DNA from: Aculops lycopersici
Lineage: Eukaryota > Arthropoda > Arachnida > Trombidiformes > Eriophyidae
Length of the DNA: 64,000 bases
Assembly (NCBI GenBank): GCA_015350385.1
Contig: WNKI01000002.1
Span: 2,072,418 to 2,136,417, forward strand
Direction: 5' to 3'
Shown here: positions 41,508 through 49,817 of the stretch, piece after piece
How the letters are laid out: the number at the start of each line of letters is the position of its first letter
Numbering within the stretch: the stretch's first letter is position 1
The notes under the pieces: generated by a model
Told to the model about the DNA's origin: nothing
Database searches by the model: none
What the model saw: only the letters and a program-made list of their open reading frames with translations
Made by a program: the position numbers and the translations under genes

Positions 41508-44156
41508 GACTGCTACTATTTCTGTTGCTTATACTTTTGGCTTTTGCTTCCTCAAAGTTTGGTGCTAACCTTTTCACTCTTCTTGAGATGTATGGAATTT
41601 AACTTGCTGAAATAAATTAACTCTAAAATCGACTCTCGTTTCGCGCTACTGACTTCCTCTTATGATGACGACTGATTATTAACGAATGCTCGTCGAGTAA
41701 ATCTCGTTCCTCGCTTTTGTTATTACGTTATGATGTTTCTGCAATGTTAGCTTCGAGTTAGTGTGTGTGTATGTGTGTGTTTCGCTCCGTTGGGTATTGC
41801 GTGTGTTATGTTAGCTTGCATTGCCCGCGGCGAGAATTTCTATTGCCTCGGCGATCTTGCCACGAGTTCCTGCTGCTAATGCAACTTGACGACGAAGAGG
41901 TTTGCGCGTGAGTATTGCATAGTGAATCGACGGCAGCAGAGCCAACGTCCCCAACGAGGCGAGAGTTGCCACCTCCCTAATCTACATAAGTGATTATGAT
42001 TATGATTGGAAGTCAACAGACTCCAGCTAGCTAACTGGCTGACTGGAATGCGAACGCAGGGCGAGAGCAACAACTTGTTGTTGTTGTCGTTGTCGTTGTT
42101 GAGCTAGCTAGTTGAGTCAGACTTGTACAGACAGAAGTAGCAAGCTTTAAACTTGACTAGCGCATACACAAAAGAGTATTTCCCCGAGCTCATTTCCTTT
42201 GCGCGATAAGATGGCGACGGCCAGTTGACTAGAGAGTCCTCGTTCAGCTTTAGGACGGAACTAGACTGGCACTGCACTGCAAATTTTAGCTTGCAACCTG
42301 CATCTAACCAATGCCTGTTGCTTACTTTTTCGTTCGCCTGCTCTCTAGTAAGTTCCAGTGGTTCGAGTAATTTCCAAGCAGATTTAGCGGCCGACTCCCA
42401 CTACAAGCGGGACGATTTCTATGTCGGCGTAGCTCTGGGATCTAGTATCTAGTATTAGAAGTAGAAGTAGAAGTAGAAGGAGGGGATGGTAGGAGAAATT
42501 CCATTGGCGCACTCGTGGCGACTGCGGAGGCGCTCGCAACTTCCGAGCCACCGAGCCGAAAGTCTATCGCGGTTCCGAGAATATTGTAACCACTCTTCTT
42601 TTGCTAAAAGCATAAATTTTTGCCATCGCCGCTTTAGCCAATGGTTGTGGATCTCATGAACCAACCACTTGTTGTCGAGGTGCTTGTCATGCTCGTCCTC
42701 GGCGAGCGCCACTTGTTGCTCGTCACTCACTTCCGACGCCAGCTGCGAAGACCTCGGGAATTTGTCGACACAACTGTTTTTGTTGCTGTTGTTTGCTTTG
42801 CAGCCGACGCAATACGAGATGGCAAGCGAGATAGAAATCCCACTATGACTACTACTACTTATACAATTACCACCACCACCACCACCAATGCCACTACAAC
42901 CAGTGATCACTTCTCAAGTGACTTACTCCATCCTCAAGTGACTTGTTCAGCTACCGCTACTATTGTTACACACTCGAAAACGACAGCAATCAATTACTCG
43001 TTGGCCAGCCAGCCGCCAGGAGCTTGCCAAAAAATTCAACGGTTGCGGGGGCGGCCAGTTTTCAGCCTTTAACTTTGTAGGAGCTCGTAGGTTTTCTATT
43101 CGCCTAACAAAGTAAGGTTGTAAGCACAATTCACCCGTTGACCTGGCCAACCTTCAACCCTGTTTAGTCACCTGTTGCTGACCTGTTTAGATCTTGTTGT
43201 TGAAGTAAGGGGGCTTACTCGAGCGAGATAATTAAACTGTCAGTATGCAAGGATAAAGATATAAAATTTTCATGTGAAGCTTGACTAATGAAACTAGCAG
43301 CAATCTTCCATTATATCTTACAGAGAGATTCAATTTTCAGTTTCCATAACTTTTTGAGGCCACATCAACACCAGCCTCTCAGTGGCAGGTCTCTTCGGCT
43401 TAAAGACTTGCTAGTTAGTCAGCTGAGTCCAATCGTTTCACTAAATTCACTCTACGATTCTCTCACTATTTTATTGTTTTTACTCATTGAACTCAAAAGA
43501 GTCAGGATCGATTGAGTAGATAAATGAAAACTAGATCGCCGTGTTACACTTGTGTGCCATCAGCTAGAGGATCAGTCTCAACAGGTGCGACCAACTAACT
43601 AACTAACTAACCTATCCTTGGGGAGCGGCATTGATGGTAGTTCAAGTAATCGACACAGTAACTCGCTTGATAGCTTGTTGGTTGTGATGATGACCCAGAA
43701 GAGTCAATTGAGCTGTCACACATGATGAGTATAGGTGAGTTGAGTTGGATTAACTCATTGTTGTCAATCTTGTCGTCGTCATGTCATGAAACTAATCACT
43801 TTTTGCCAGAAACAGGGAGAGCAACAGGCGCACTCGACTAAACTAGACTGTCTGGCCGAATCTCCAGAGAACTGATTTGATTGTCTTTTTTTAACACTTC
43901 AACTACAAAGATTTCAACAGGAATTGTACAGTCACGGGGATACGTTTGTCAGAGTGACAGATGTCAACCCTTCAGGCTTATTTTTCAATGGTCTTTCAAA
44001 CTAGTCGATTGCCACCAATGAAAGAAGCCACATAAGTGGTCAAACTGCCAGTAGAAAAGAAGGAAGATTCTTGGAGAGAAAGCGAGAGTTCGATGATGTT
44101 GTTACATATTTGGTTTTGAAGTATATCTAAACTAGTCAAGTGTCAACCAAGTAAAT
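41508..44156. other. 2.6 kb intergenic stretch between two divergent secreted-protein genes
   Basis: No supported gene. It contains GT-rich sequence near 41760, a GTT-rich block near 42070, an (AGAAGT)n run at about 42456-42480 and an (AACT)n run at 43592-43611. The frame at 42455-42910 minus starts at GTG and looks like a composition artefact. This long stretch probably holds regulatory sequence for both secreted-protein genes. A TATATC motif lies about 35 bp upstream of the 44157 start. Confidence 0.4.
43592..43611. repeat. (AACT)n microsatellite
   Basis: About five tandem AACT units. Confidence 0.85.
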
Positions 44157-45617
44157 ATGATTTGCCTTCCCATCAGTAGATCCCCATGGCTCCTGTCTAT
44201 ATCCATATTGATAATGGTTGTCGATTGTTACGTCATCTCCGAATCTAACGAAATCTCAAATAGCATTGATACAAAGCCGATAAAGAGTGGAACAACCAAG
44301 TCACAGCAACAAGCTCGAGGAATCGCCGACACAGTGAGCCCCAAATTGGGAGTTCAAGTTTTGAATGATGGTCAGAACGATAGCAGCATAGAAGATTCCT
44401 CGGTCAACCAACTCGAACTGGAACAATTTTGGCTGAACAAACGCGACCAATTCTTCAACATCACCAGTTTTAATTTAAGTCGAGCCACGAACGAGCTTGT
44501 CGGAGAGGATTATGGCAATAGGTCGTATCACTTACCTTTCTGGTTTGACTATGAGATGTTCAAGAACCTTACAGAGCGGGTCCACGCCGACGCCGAGATT
44601 GACCTCAAAAGGCACCACATTTACATTGATAATTGCGTGTCCATTTGGGAAAATACAGCCTACAAAAGGTTGCACCAGCCAAACAACTTCACCTTCATTG
44701 ACTTGGCGGAGGATTGGACGCAAACTGAAAATTACAACGAGGAATGGGGTGAGATAGCTTACAATTTAACTGGTAGGGAAAAGATTGAAAACCCGATAGC
44801 TAAAGGTGTTCGCTTGGTTCAGGAAAAAATAAGAAAGTGTACATCAAAGTGGGATAAAAATTTATGCATCTTATTGTTGATCGACTTAGACGAGCGCTTT
44901 GGGCCAGCCATGAAACTCAGGTATCCATTCGAGGAGGAAAGGTATAGGAGTCTGTTGGATATTGATGCGGCTGGTGAGGCCGCGTCTGAATTTACAGATG
45001 CGCTACTATCTACAGATGGAAAGTTTAGTTATTGGCTCGATAGACGGGACGACTTTTTCAGGAATACAAGCTTTAGTTTGAACGAAAAGGTCAAGAGTTT
45101 GGTTGGGCCGGAGTATGGGAATCGAGTTTACCATCTACCTTTTTGGTTTGATTATGAAGTTTTCAAAAGGATGGTGGGTCGCATTAACGAAACGCCACAG
45201 GAAGAGCTTAAGTCTCACCACAAGTACATTGATAGTTGTCTAGAGATCTGGAACGACACTGCCACCGAGAGATTGGGTCAGCTCGATTATGAGGCGGGAG
45301 GCATCACAAGCCATGTTGACATTCCGGCTAGGACGTGCCTTTACAATTGTAATCCTTTTGACTACGATCTTACCGAAGAGGAAATTAAAGAGTCACCAGT
45401 GGATAAGGCTAAACGACTTGTTCTCGAAGAGTTAGATGGCGCCTTCGACAAGAAAAGAACCATACTGTTGCTCGTGGAGTTAGAGGAAAAATTTGACTTT
45501 CCCAGGGCAAGGGGAATGAGGTACCCCTTTGAAGCGGAACGAACTCGAGAAGAGTTCTGGACTTATGTTGAGGAGCGCGACAAGGCGATAGCAGAGTTTG
45601 TAAAGTCGCTTGGTTAG
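44157..45617 (+). CDS. secreted protein with two copies of an unrecognised domain
   Basis: The protein is 486 residues long, from an ATG in an A-rich context. An N-terminal hydrophobic segment (SPWLLSISILIMVVDCYV, about 9-26) looks like a signal peptide, and several NxS/T sequons follow. After a spacer, two homologous units of about 190 residues lie in tandem (about 89-282 and 294-485). Shared blocks are: W-L-x-(K/R)-R-D-x-F-F-x-x-T-S-F; LVGxxYGNRxYHLPFWFDYE; HHxYIDxCxxIWxxTAxxRL; a K-x-x-R-L-V-x-E segment; LLLxxLxExF; and M(K/R)xRYPFExER. Unit 2 contains a Cys pair (RTCLYNC) absent from unit 1. I know no family with these blocks. The strict conservation of the FWFDYE and YIDxC blocks suggests a folded, functional domain. 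AATAAA follows 66 nt after the stop. Confidence 0.85.
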   Translation: MICLPISRSPWLLSISILIMVVDCYVISESNEISNSIDTKPIKSGTTKSQQQARGIADTVSPKLGVQVLNDGQNDSSIEDSSVNQLELEQFWLNKRDQFFNITSFNLSRATNELVGEDYGNRSYHLPFWFDYEMFKNLTERVHADAEIDLKRHHIYIDNCVSIWENTAYKRLHQPNNFTFIDLAEDWTQTENYNEEWGEIAYNLTGREKIENPIAKGVRLVQEKIRKCTSKWDKNLCILLLIDLDERFGPAMKLRYPFEEERYRSLLDIDAAGEAASEFTDALLSTDGKFSYWLDRRDDFFRNTSFSLNEKVKSLVGPEYGNRVYHLPFWFDYEVFKRMVGRINETPQEELKSHHKYIDSCLEIWNDTATERLGQLDYEAGGITSHVDIPARTCLYNCNPFDYDLTEEEIKESPVDKAKRLVLEELDGAFDKKRTILLLVELEEKFDFPRARGMRYPFEAERTREEFWTYVEERDKAIAEFVKSLG

Positions 45618-45682
45618 ATGTATCGGATGGATGAGCAGAGATTCATCTTACTAACAGCAAGTACTATTCTTGCTATTCAAGT

Positions 45683-45688
45683 AATAAA
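45683..45688 (+). terminator. poly(A) signal of the 486-aa secreted-protein gene
   Basis: AATAAA 66 nt downstream of the stop. The following 200 bp separate it from the convergent LEM-domain gene. Confidence 0.55.
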
Positions 45689-45887
45689 ACCTAGTCTCGT
45701 GTCTAGTGATCTGAAGAAATTTCTACTCGACTCTAGAGGCTTGAGTAATCTCATCAAATGAGTATGGTGGTATTGTCCATCAAGCGCGTGTTAGCGTGCA
45801 ATGTTTATTCTTGCCTACTGTGTAATTATAATCCTTGTACAGTTTTCTGTCTAAAAGTATGAAAGGTTTCGTGTGCATGTGGTATGT

Positions 45888-46907
45888 CTAATTGAGATAG
45901 ATTTTCTTGTAGTGATAAAATAGAAACGCCACTAAGGCGACAACGAGAGCTGAACCAATGGTTGCTGCAATCAATGTGTAGTTTCTTGCTGGTTTCTCAA
46001 TGAAAGCCGACTCACTGGTTTTGGCGTCGAGACTCTTGAGGCTAGTGGCCGAGGCCGACGAGCTATTCAATTTCGAGGCTGCCATTCGCTGGCTTCGAGT
46101 ATAGGGTTTCTTGCTTGGGTCTGGAGTCACCTTCGACTTTGGTTCGGCCGGAGACTTCTTGGTTGCGGCGGCTGATGCAGATGGTTTCTTAGACTTGCTT
46201 GTCACGACTAACTTTTCAACCTCACGCTTGAGCTGGTCACTACGCTCCTCCAATTCTTCGGACTCAGACTCCTCGGTGTTCGAGTCGTCTTCTGTGGATT
46301 CCTCGTCCTCGGCTTCCTTCTCCTCTTCATCTGTATCTGGCAAATCAATTTGCTTGTTGCTTCTCATGGGTCCGTTTGCGGACATTGAGTCTATTTCCAT
46401 CGGTTCTGCAGCTTCCTCGCTGCTAACTCCAATTACTCGACTATCAAATTTGGGCCTCTGCTCAGTTGTTGGCGGCAACACAGGCTCATCCTCATCACTA
46501 CTGGCTACCCCATGCTCTTGTCTCTTGTCAATGATGTTATTGTTGTCTTGGTTGTTGTTGTTGCTACTAATTATGCCGTTTCGGTTCGAGTCTCCGTTGG
46601 TCGCCTGAATGCCACGAACCAATCTGAGGACAATCTTTTTGTAGAGTCCGCGGGTTGAGTCTACGATCGGACCACGCTGAGTCTTGTAATGATCCAATAT
46701 TCCGGCCAACAGATCGTCGGCAATACTGAAGTTTGTTTCATCTGCTAGACGCTTAATTGACTCAATAGCTTCCTCGATCTCGTTCTTGCTTGGACCCTTT
46801 GACTGGACGTATGAGTCAAATTTGGCCAGACGCTCGTTTTGTTGATCAACTCTATCGATCTCCTCGTCGGAAGAAAACTCGCCGCTGTAACCATAAGTGG
46901 CAGCCAT
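45888..46907 (-). CDS. LEM-domain protein with C-terminal membrane anchor
   Basis: This is probably an inner-nuclear-membrane protein of the emerin/otefin/LAP2 group, which binds barrier-to-autointegration factor through its LEM domain. The 339-residue protein has a LEM-like domain at about 58-95: IADDLLAGILDHYKTQRGPI followed by STRGLYKKIVLRL. This has the family pattern of L-x3-L, then G-P-I/V, then the S-T-R-x-L-Y-x-K block. A low-complexity middle follows: Asn-rich, acidic (DTDEEEKEAEDEE), then basic. A single hydrophobic segment near the end (about 310-330, LIAATIGSALVVALVAFLFY) leaves a 7-residue tail, a tail-anchored topology. The LEM domain is not at the extreme N-terminus as in emerin. 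A TATA box lies only about 35 bp upstream of the ATG, implying a leader of roughly 10 nt. Confidence 0.75.
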   Translation of the reverse strand: MAATYGYSGEFSSDEEIDRVDQQNERLAKFDSYVQSKGPSKNEIEEAIESIKRLADETNFSIADDLLAGILDHYKTQRGPIVDSTRGLYKKIVLRLVRGIQATNGDSNRNGIISSNNNNQDNNNIIDKRQEHGVASSDEDEPVLPPTTEQRPKFDSRVIGVSSEEAAEPMEIDSMSANGPMRSNKQIDLPDTDEEEKEAEDEESTEDDSNTEESESEELEERSDQLKREVEKLVVTSKSKKPSASAAATKKSPAEPKSKVTPDPSKKPYTRSQRMAASKLNSSSASATSLKSLDAKTSESAFIEKPARNYTLIAATIGSALVVALVAFLFYHYKKIYLN

Positions 46908-46939
46908 AGTGTTGGTCAGTTTGCTTTGGTTATTTGTCG

Positions 46940-46947
46940 TTTTTATA
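46940..46947 (-). promoter_or_regulatory. TATA box of the LEM-domain gene
   Basis: Minus-strand TATAAAAA, 33-40 bp upstream of the ATG at 46907. With the usual 30-nt spacing, transcription would start about 10 nt before the ATG. Confidence 0.5.
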
Positions 46948-48496
46948 GAGTAATATTCGCCTTTGAGGCTGGAAGTAGATTGAGTCTCCGTCAGTAAGCT
47001 TGGATTGCCGAATTAATATTGTCGTCGTGATGGTGGTAGTGGAGCAAGAAGATTAAAATCTCGGGCTCGGGTTAATGATGTTATTGTCTTTTTGTTGCTG
47101 ATCAAAGTGTCAGGATTTGGTTTGTCAAATTCGGGTGGGTTTCAGTCAATATTTATCCGATTGGATTAATAGAATGTCAGCCTAATTTTTTGTCTCTTCT
47201 TAGAGTTTCAGAGAGTGACAGCTTAATGGGATAATTAAAACGATAATATTATGAGTTGTGCCTCTAATCTGCAACTCGTTCAAATTTCCTTGCACGATAT
47301 CAAATTGAAGGGGGCGACATACACAGTGAGAGATGGGAGAGATACACAAGTGGTGCGAGAGACTCAGAAAATTTGGCTGCCGCTTCGCGTTTTGCTTTCT
47401 TTTCAGCGGCGCTTTTGTTCGTGGCAGCAGCGGCCATCGCCGAGCATTAGAGGCTGCGACGTTACAGCGGCCGGCTTCAACAAGGAGACAGGCAGCAACC
47501 TTTCGCCTGGGGCGTCCAATGCGAGAGACAGAGGCAAACAGTGTTGCGCTCTCTTGGCCGCACACCGAGATTTCCATTTGGATTAGTCCGCCTCGTGGTA
47601 AGTGGGCGTGCCATTTCACAGCTTTGCTACAGTGTTAAATTCTGACCGTCGAGTGATGCCACACACCGCACTCTCCGTGACGCGCCTCCCAGATAAAGCC
47701 GGCCCGCGTGGCCAGTGTCCAGGCAGCTTCAACTGAAGCAGCGGCAGCTTCCAACAAGACAACAGAAACTCCCCACCTGTAAACCCGTCGCCGCTCACCT
47801 GTCCTGCAACTGGAGTCTCGTAGAATCAATATGATTTTGTGTGTCCAGTTCTCACTTATCGGCCACTAGCGAGTTGCGCAACTCAGGCGCGCTCAGTTTA
47901 AATCAAAAGGACGATTTACCTGCTCAAAATGTTTATTGTTCCGACTTTCAATGCGATTTTCTGGTTTAAAGTCGCAACTTGCGAAAATTCGGCAAAAGTG
48001 TTGCACATATCAAGGCTCATCTCGCGTCATCACGAATTTTTAGGCCATAACGATTTAGTAGTCAGTTTGTCAATCTTTCCTCCACTTGACGTTGGCAAAA
48101 AACTTTTGGTTAGACAGCTTAGACTGCGGCCCAGTTTGCAAGCGAAAACTTATCAAGACCGAGATACCGTGACAACAAGTACTCGAAAGCTTTCTTGGCC
48201 GGCTTCGATCATCAAAACTGCACCCAGATCGGAGTTGAATCCGAGAACTCGGGTAGCTGCATTAAAAATATGTTGAGCAATATGGTAATGTCTCGTTGGG
48301 GCCGTCAAAACCACACCAAGAGACACGCATCCGGTTCTCATTCTAACCCGAAAGAAACTAACAAGTATCAGTCATTGACGCCAAGTTCTCACCTCTGAAT
48401 TCATATATTCAATTAATGGCATCGAATTTGTATACAATGAGATAAAGAATAAAATACTGAAGATTTCTTGTGAATGTGAATCTTATTCACCTAGTC
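46948..48496. other. intergenic stretch between LEM gene and PRPF18
   Basis: A 1.55 kb stretch. Open frames on both strands at 47200-47640 and a 115-codon plus-strand frame from an ATG at 47929 have no recognisable content. AATAAA on the plus strand near 48450 would fit an unrecognised plus-strand transcript. A donor-like CAG|GTAAAT occurs on the minus strand near 47919. I could not resolve a gene. Confidence 0.35.
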
Positions 48497-49294
48497 CTAA
48501 AAGCTTCTAGAAGGATCTGTGGGAAACATGTTGCTGAATTGTGTCATTAATCTTTTGATACCTTGAATGTACTTCCGCTGCGTCTCATCGTTCAGCGCAT
48601 GAGCTATATTGTTTTGTGAGATTTTTTCTCTTCCTGTTCTGGCGTGAATACCAACCATGGTGACACCCATTGGCCAGGCGGCGTTACCCACTGACATCTC
48701 AATGTAATGAGATGTAGCTTCCTTGTAATTCTTAGCAACCATGTCCCTCGCTATCAGCTTTAACAGGCGCAGTATATCAAGCGATATAGTCTTCTTCTTC
48801 AATAACTTGAAGAGAGGTTTAAGATTGGCCTTAGTGGAGGTATATCTGGCCGATACGTTCTTGCCCTCTTGAGACGTCTTCACCTCAATGGGTCGCGCGT
48901 TGAGCTCCTTGCCCCAAGATTCTAGAATAAACCTAAGGAATTTTGATAAGATCTCACAATCTTTGGCTAGTGTTCTTTCGTCAGTGTAGTTATTTGTTGA
49001 GCTGAGATCGCCAATCAACATTTTCATCTCATCAATAGTGGTATTGATCTCGGTGATATTAACGTCGGCCTTTTGTGACGATGTCCCTTGAGAGCTTTCA
49101 CAGGCGTTGTTGATATCCTGGTTGACTTTATCCATTGCATCTTTGTAATCGTTTCCCAACCCATTAGATAGATCAGGTTCATTCATCTCCAATTGTTTCA
49201 ATCTCATATATACATCCTCGTCGCTTTCACCAAACAACCTAATGGGTTGTGCTCGTTCCCTTAGCCTGCGGATAACTTCCTTCCTAGGCAACAT
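48497..49294 (-). CDS. PRPF18: pre-mRNA splicing factor PRP18, short N-terminus
   Basis: This is a second-step splicing factor that stabilises exon alignment in the spliceosome. The 265 residues begin MLPRKEVIRRLRERAQPIRL, the SFM-type motif with LFGESDEDVYMRLKQLE that in human PRPF18 begins near residue 77. The C-terminal Prp18 helical domain is complete: AKDCEILSKFLRFILESWGK, then the conserved region AAWPMGVTMVGIHARTGREK and NNIAHALNDETQRKYIQGIK. About 75 N-terminal residues of the human protein have no counterpart. An in-frame TAG lies 21 nt before the ATG, and no obvious upstream exon was found before the divergent TRMT2A gene. The N-terminus therefore seems lost, unless a small remote exon exists. 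Confidence 0.92.
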   Translation of the reverse strand: MLPRKEVIRRLRERAQPIRLFGESDEDVYMRLKQLEMNEPDLSNGLGNDYKDAMDKVNQDINNACESSQGTSSQKADVNITEINTTIDEMKMLIGDLSSTNNYTDERTLAKDCEILSKFLRFILESWGKELNARPIEVKTSQEGKNVSARYTSTKANLKPLFKLLKKKTISLDILRLLKLIARDMVAKNYKEATSHYIEMSVGNAAWPMGVTMVGIHARTGREKISQNNIAHALNDETQRKYIQGIKRLMTQFSNMFPTDPSRSF

Positions 49295-49817
49295 TTTGAT
49301 TGATGATCCGAGAGACTAAACTGTATTGCTAAACAGTCATAGACTGTAAGGTATTCATATGAATTGCATCACTGGAAATCAATAGTTACAGAAGGATTTT
49401 TAAAACCTAAACCCTATCGGCTAAATCCATATCATCACGTGTAATTGGAAAAGATTGGAAGTGTAAAGTTCGCTCATTTGACTAATTTCTACTGACGAAT
49501 AGGATAAAAATTCGCTGAAATAAGGTGCAACGCACCAATGGCAATGGTGCGCATCATTTATGCGCCGCTCACGTGTAGCAAAGACTAGAGACCGGCGTTT
49601 CTCGTTCTACCTTCTTTCTCGACCAAAACAACAATATTTGGGCCAAATTTGAACGAGTAATGCCGGTCTCTACCGCTCAGGATTCAGTTTCACCCTCGTG
49701 GTTTTGTTTTGAAAATGCAACACGTTTCTCATCGCCTGCATGATTTCAAGCCGTCAATTGCATTATCCATTTAGTATATTCCATTATATTATCGAACTCT
49801 TGATCTAAATCACAAGT
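49295..49817. promoter_or_regulatory. shared upstream region of PRPF18 and TRMT2A
   Basis: A 523 bp stretch between divergent genes, so it is a likely bidirectional promoter. It contains a 7-bp hairpin at 49531-49551 (CGCACCA and TGGTGCG arms) and a degenerate hAT-type element at 49586-49672. Confidence 0.5.
49586..49672. mobile_element. degenerate short hAT-like MITE
   Basis: The ends are inverted repeats: left TAGAGACCGGCGTTTCTCG, right (complement) TAGAGACCGGCATTACTCG, 22 bp with two mismatches. The interior (for example the TCGACCAAAACAACAA region and GGGCCAAATTTGAAC) resembles the two ends of the 58808-59115 element. No matching 8-bp target duplication is visible (flanks GCAAAGAC and CCGCTCAG), so it is an old or rearranged deletion derivative. 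Confidence 0.6.

Noticed and set aside
41503..41577. 25-codon extension before the secreted mucin-like protein
   Set aside because: It begins at GTG and would bury the signal peptide that starts cleanly at the ATG at 41502.
42455..42910. 151-codon minus-strand frame
   Set aside because: It begins at GTG, reads through GGT/GGC and CTTCTA microsatellite-like sequence (FYFYFYF end), has no recognisable content, and overlaps an equally long plus-strand frame.
47200..47640. Overlapping open frames of 139 and 111 codons on opposite strands
   Set aside because: The longer one starts at GTG. Neither shows recognisable domains or a promoter, and composition explains the openness.
47929..48276. 115-codon plus-strand frame with a downstream AATAAA
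   Set aside because: It has a true ATG and a poly(A)-like signal near 48450, but no recognisable motif and irregular composition. Kept only as an unresolved stretch.
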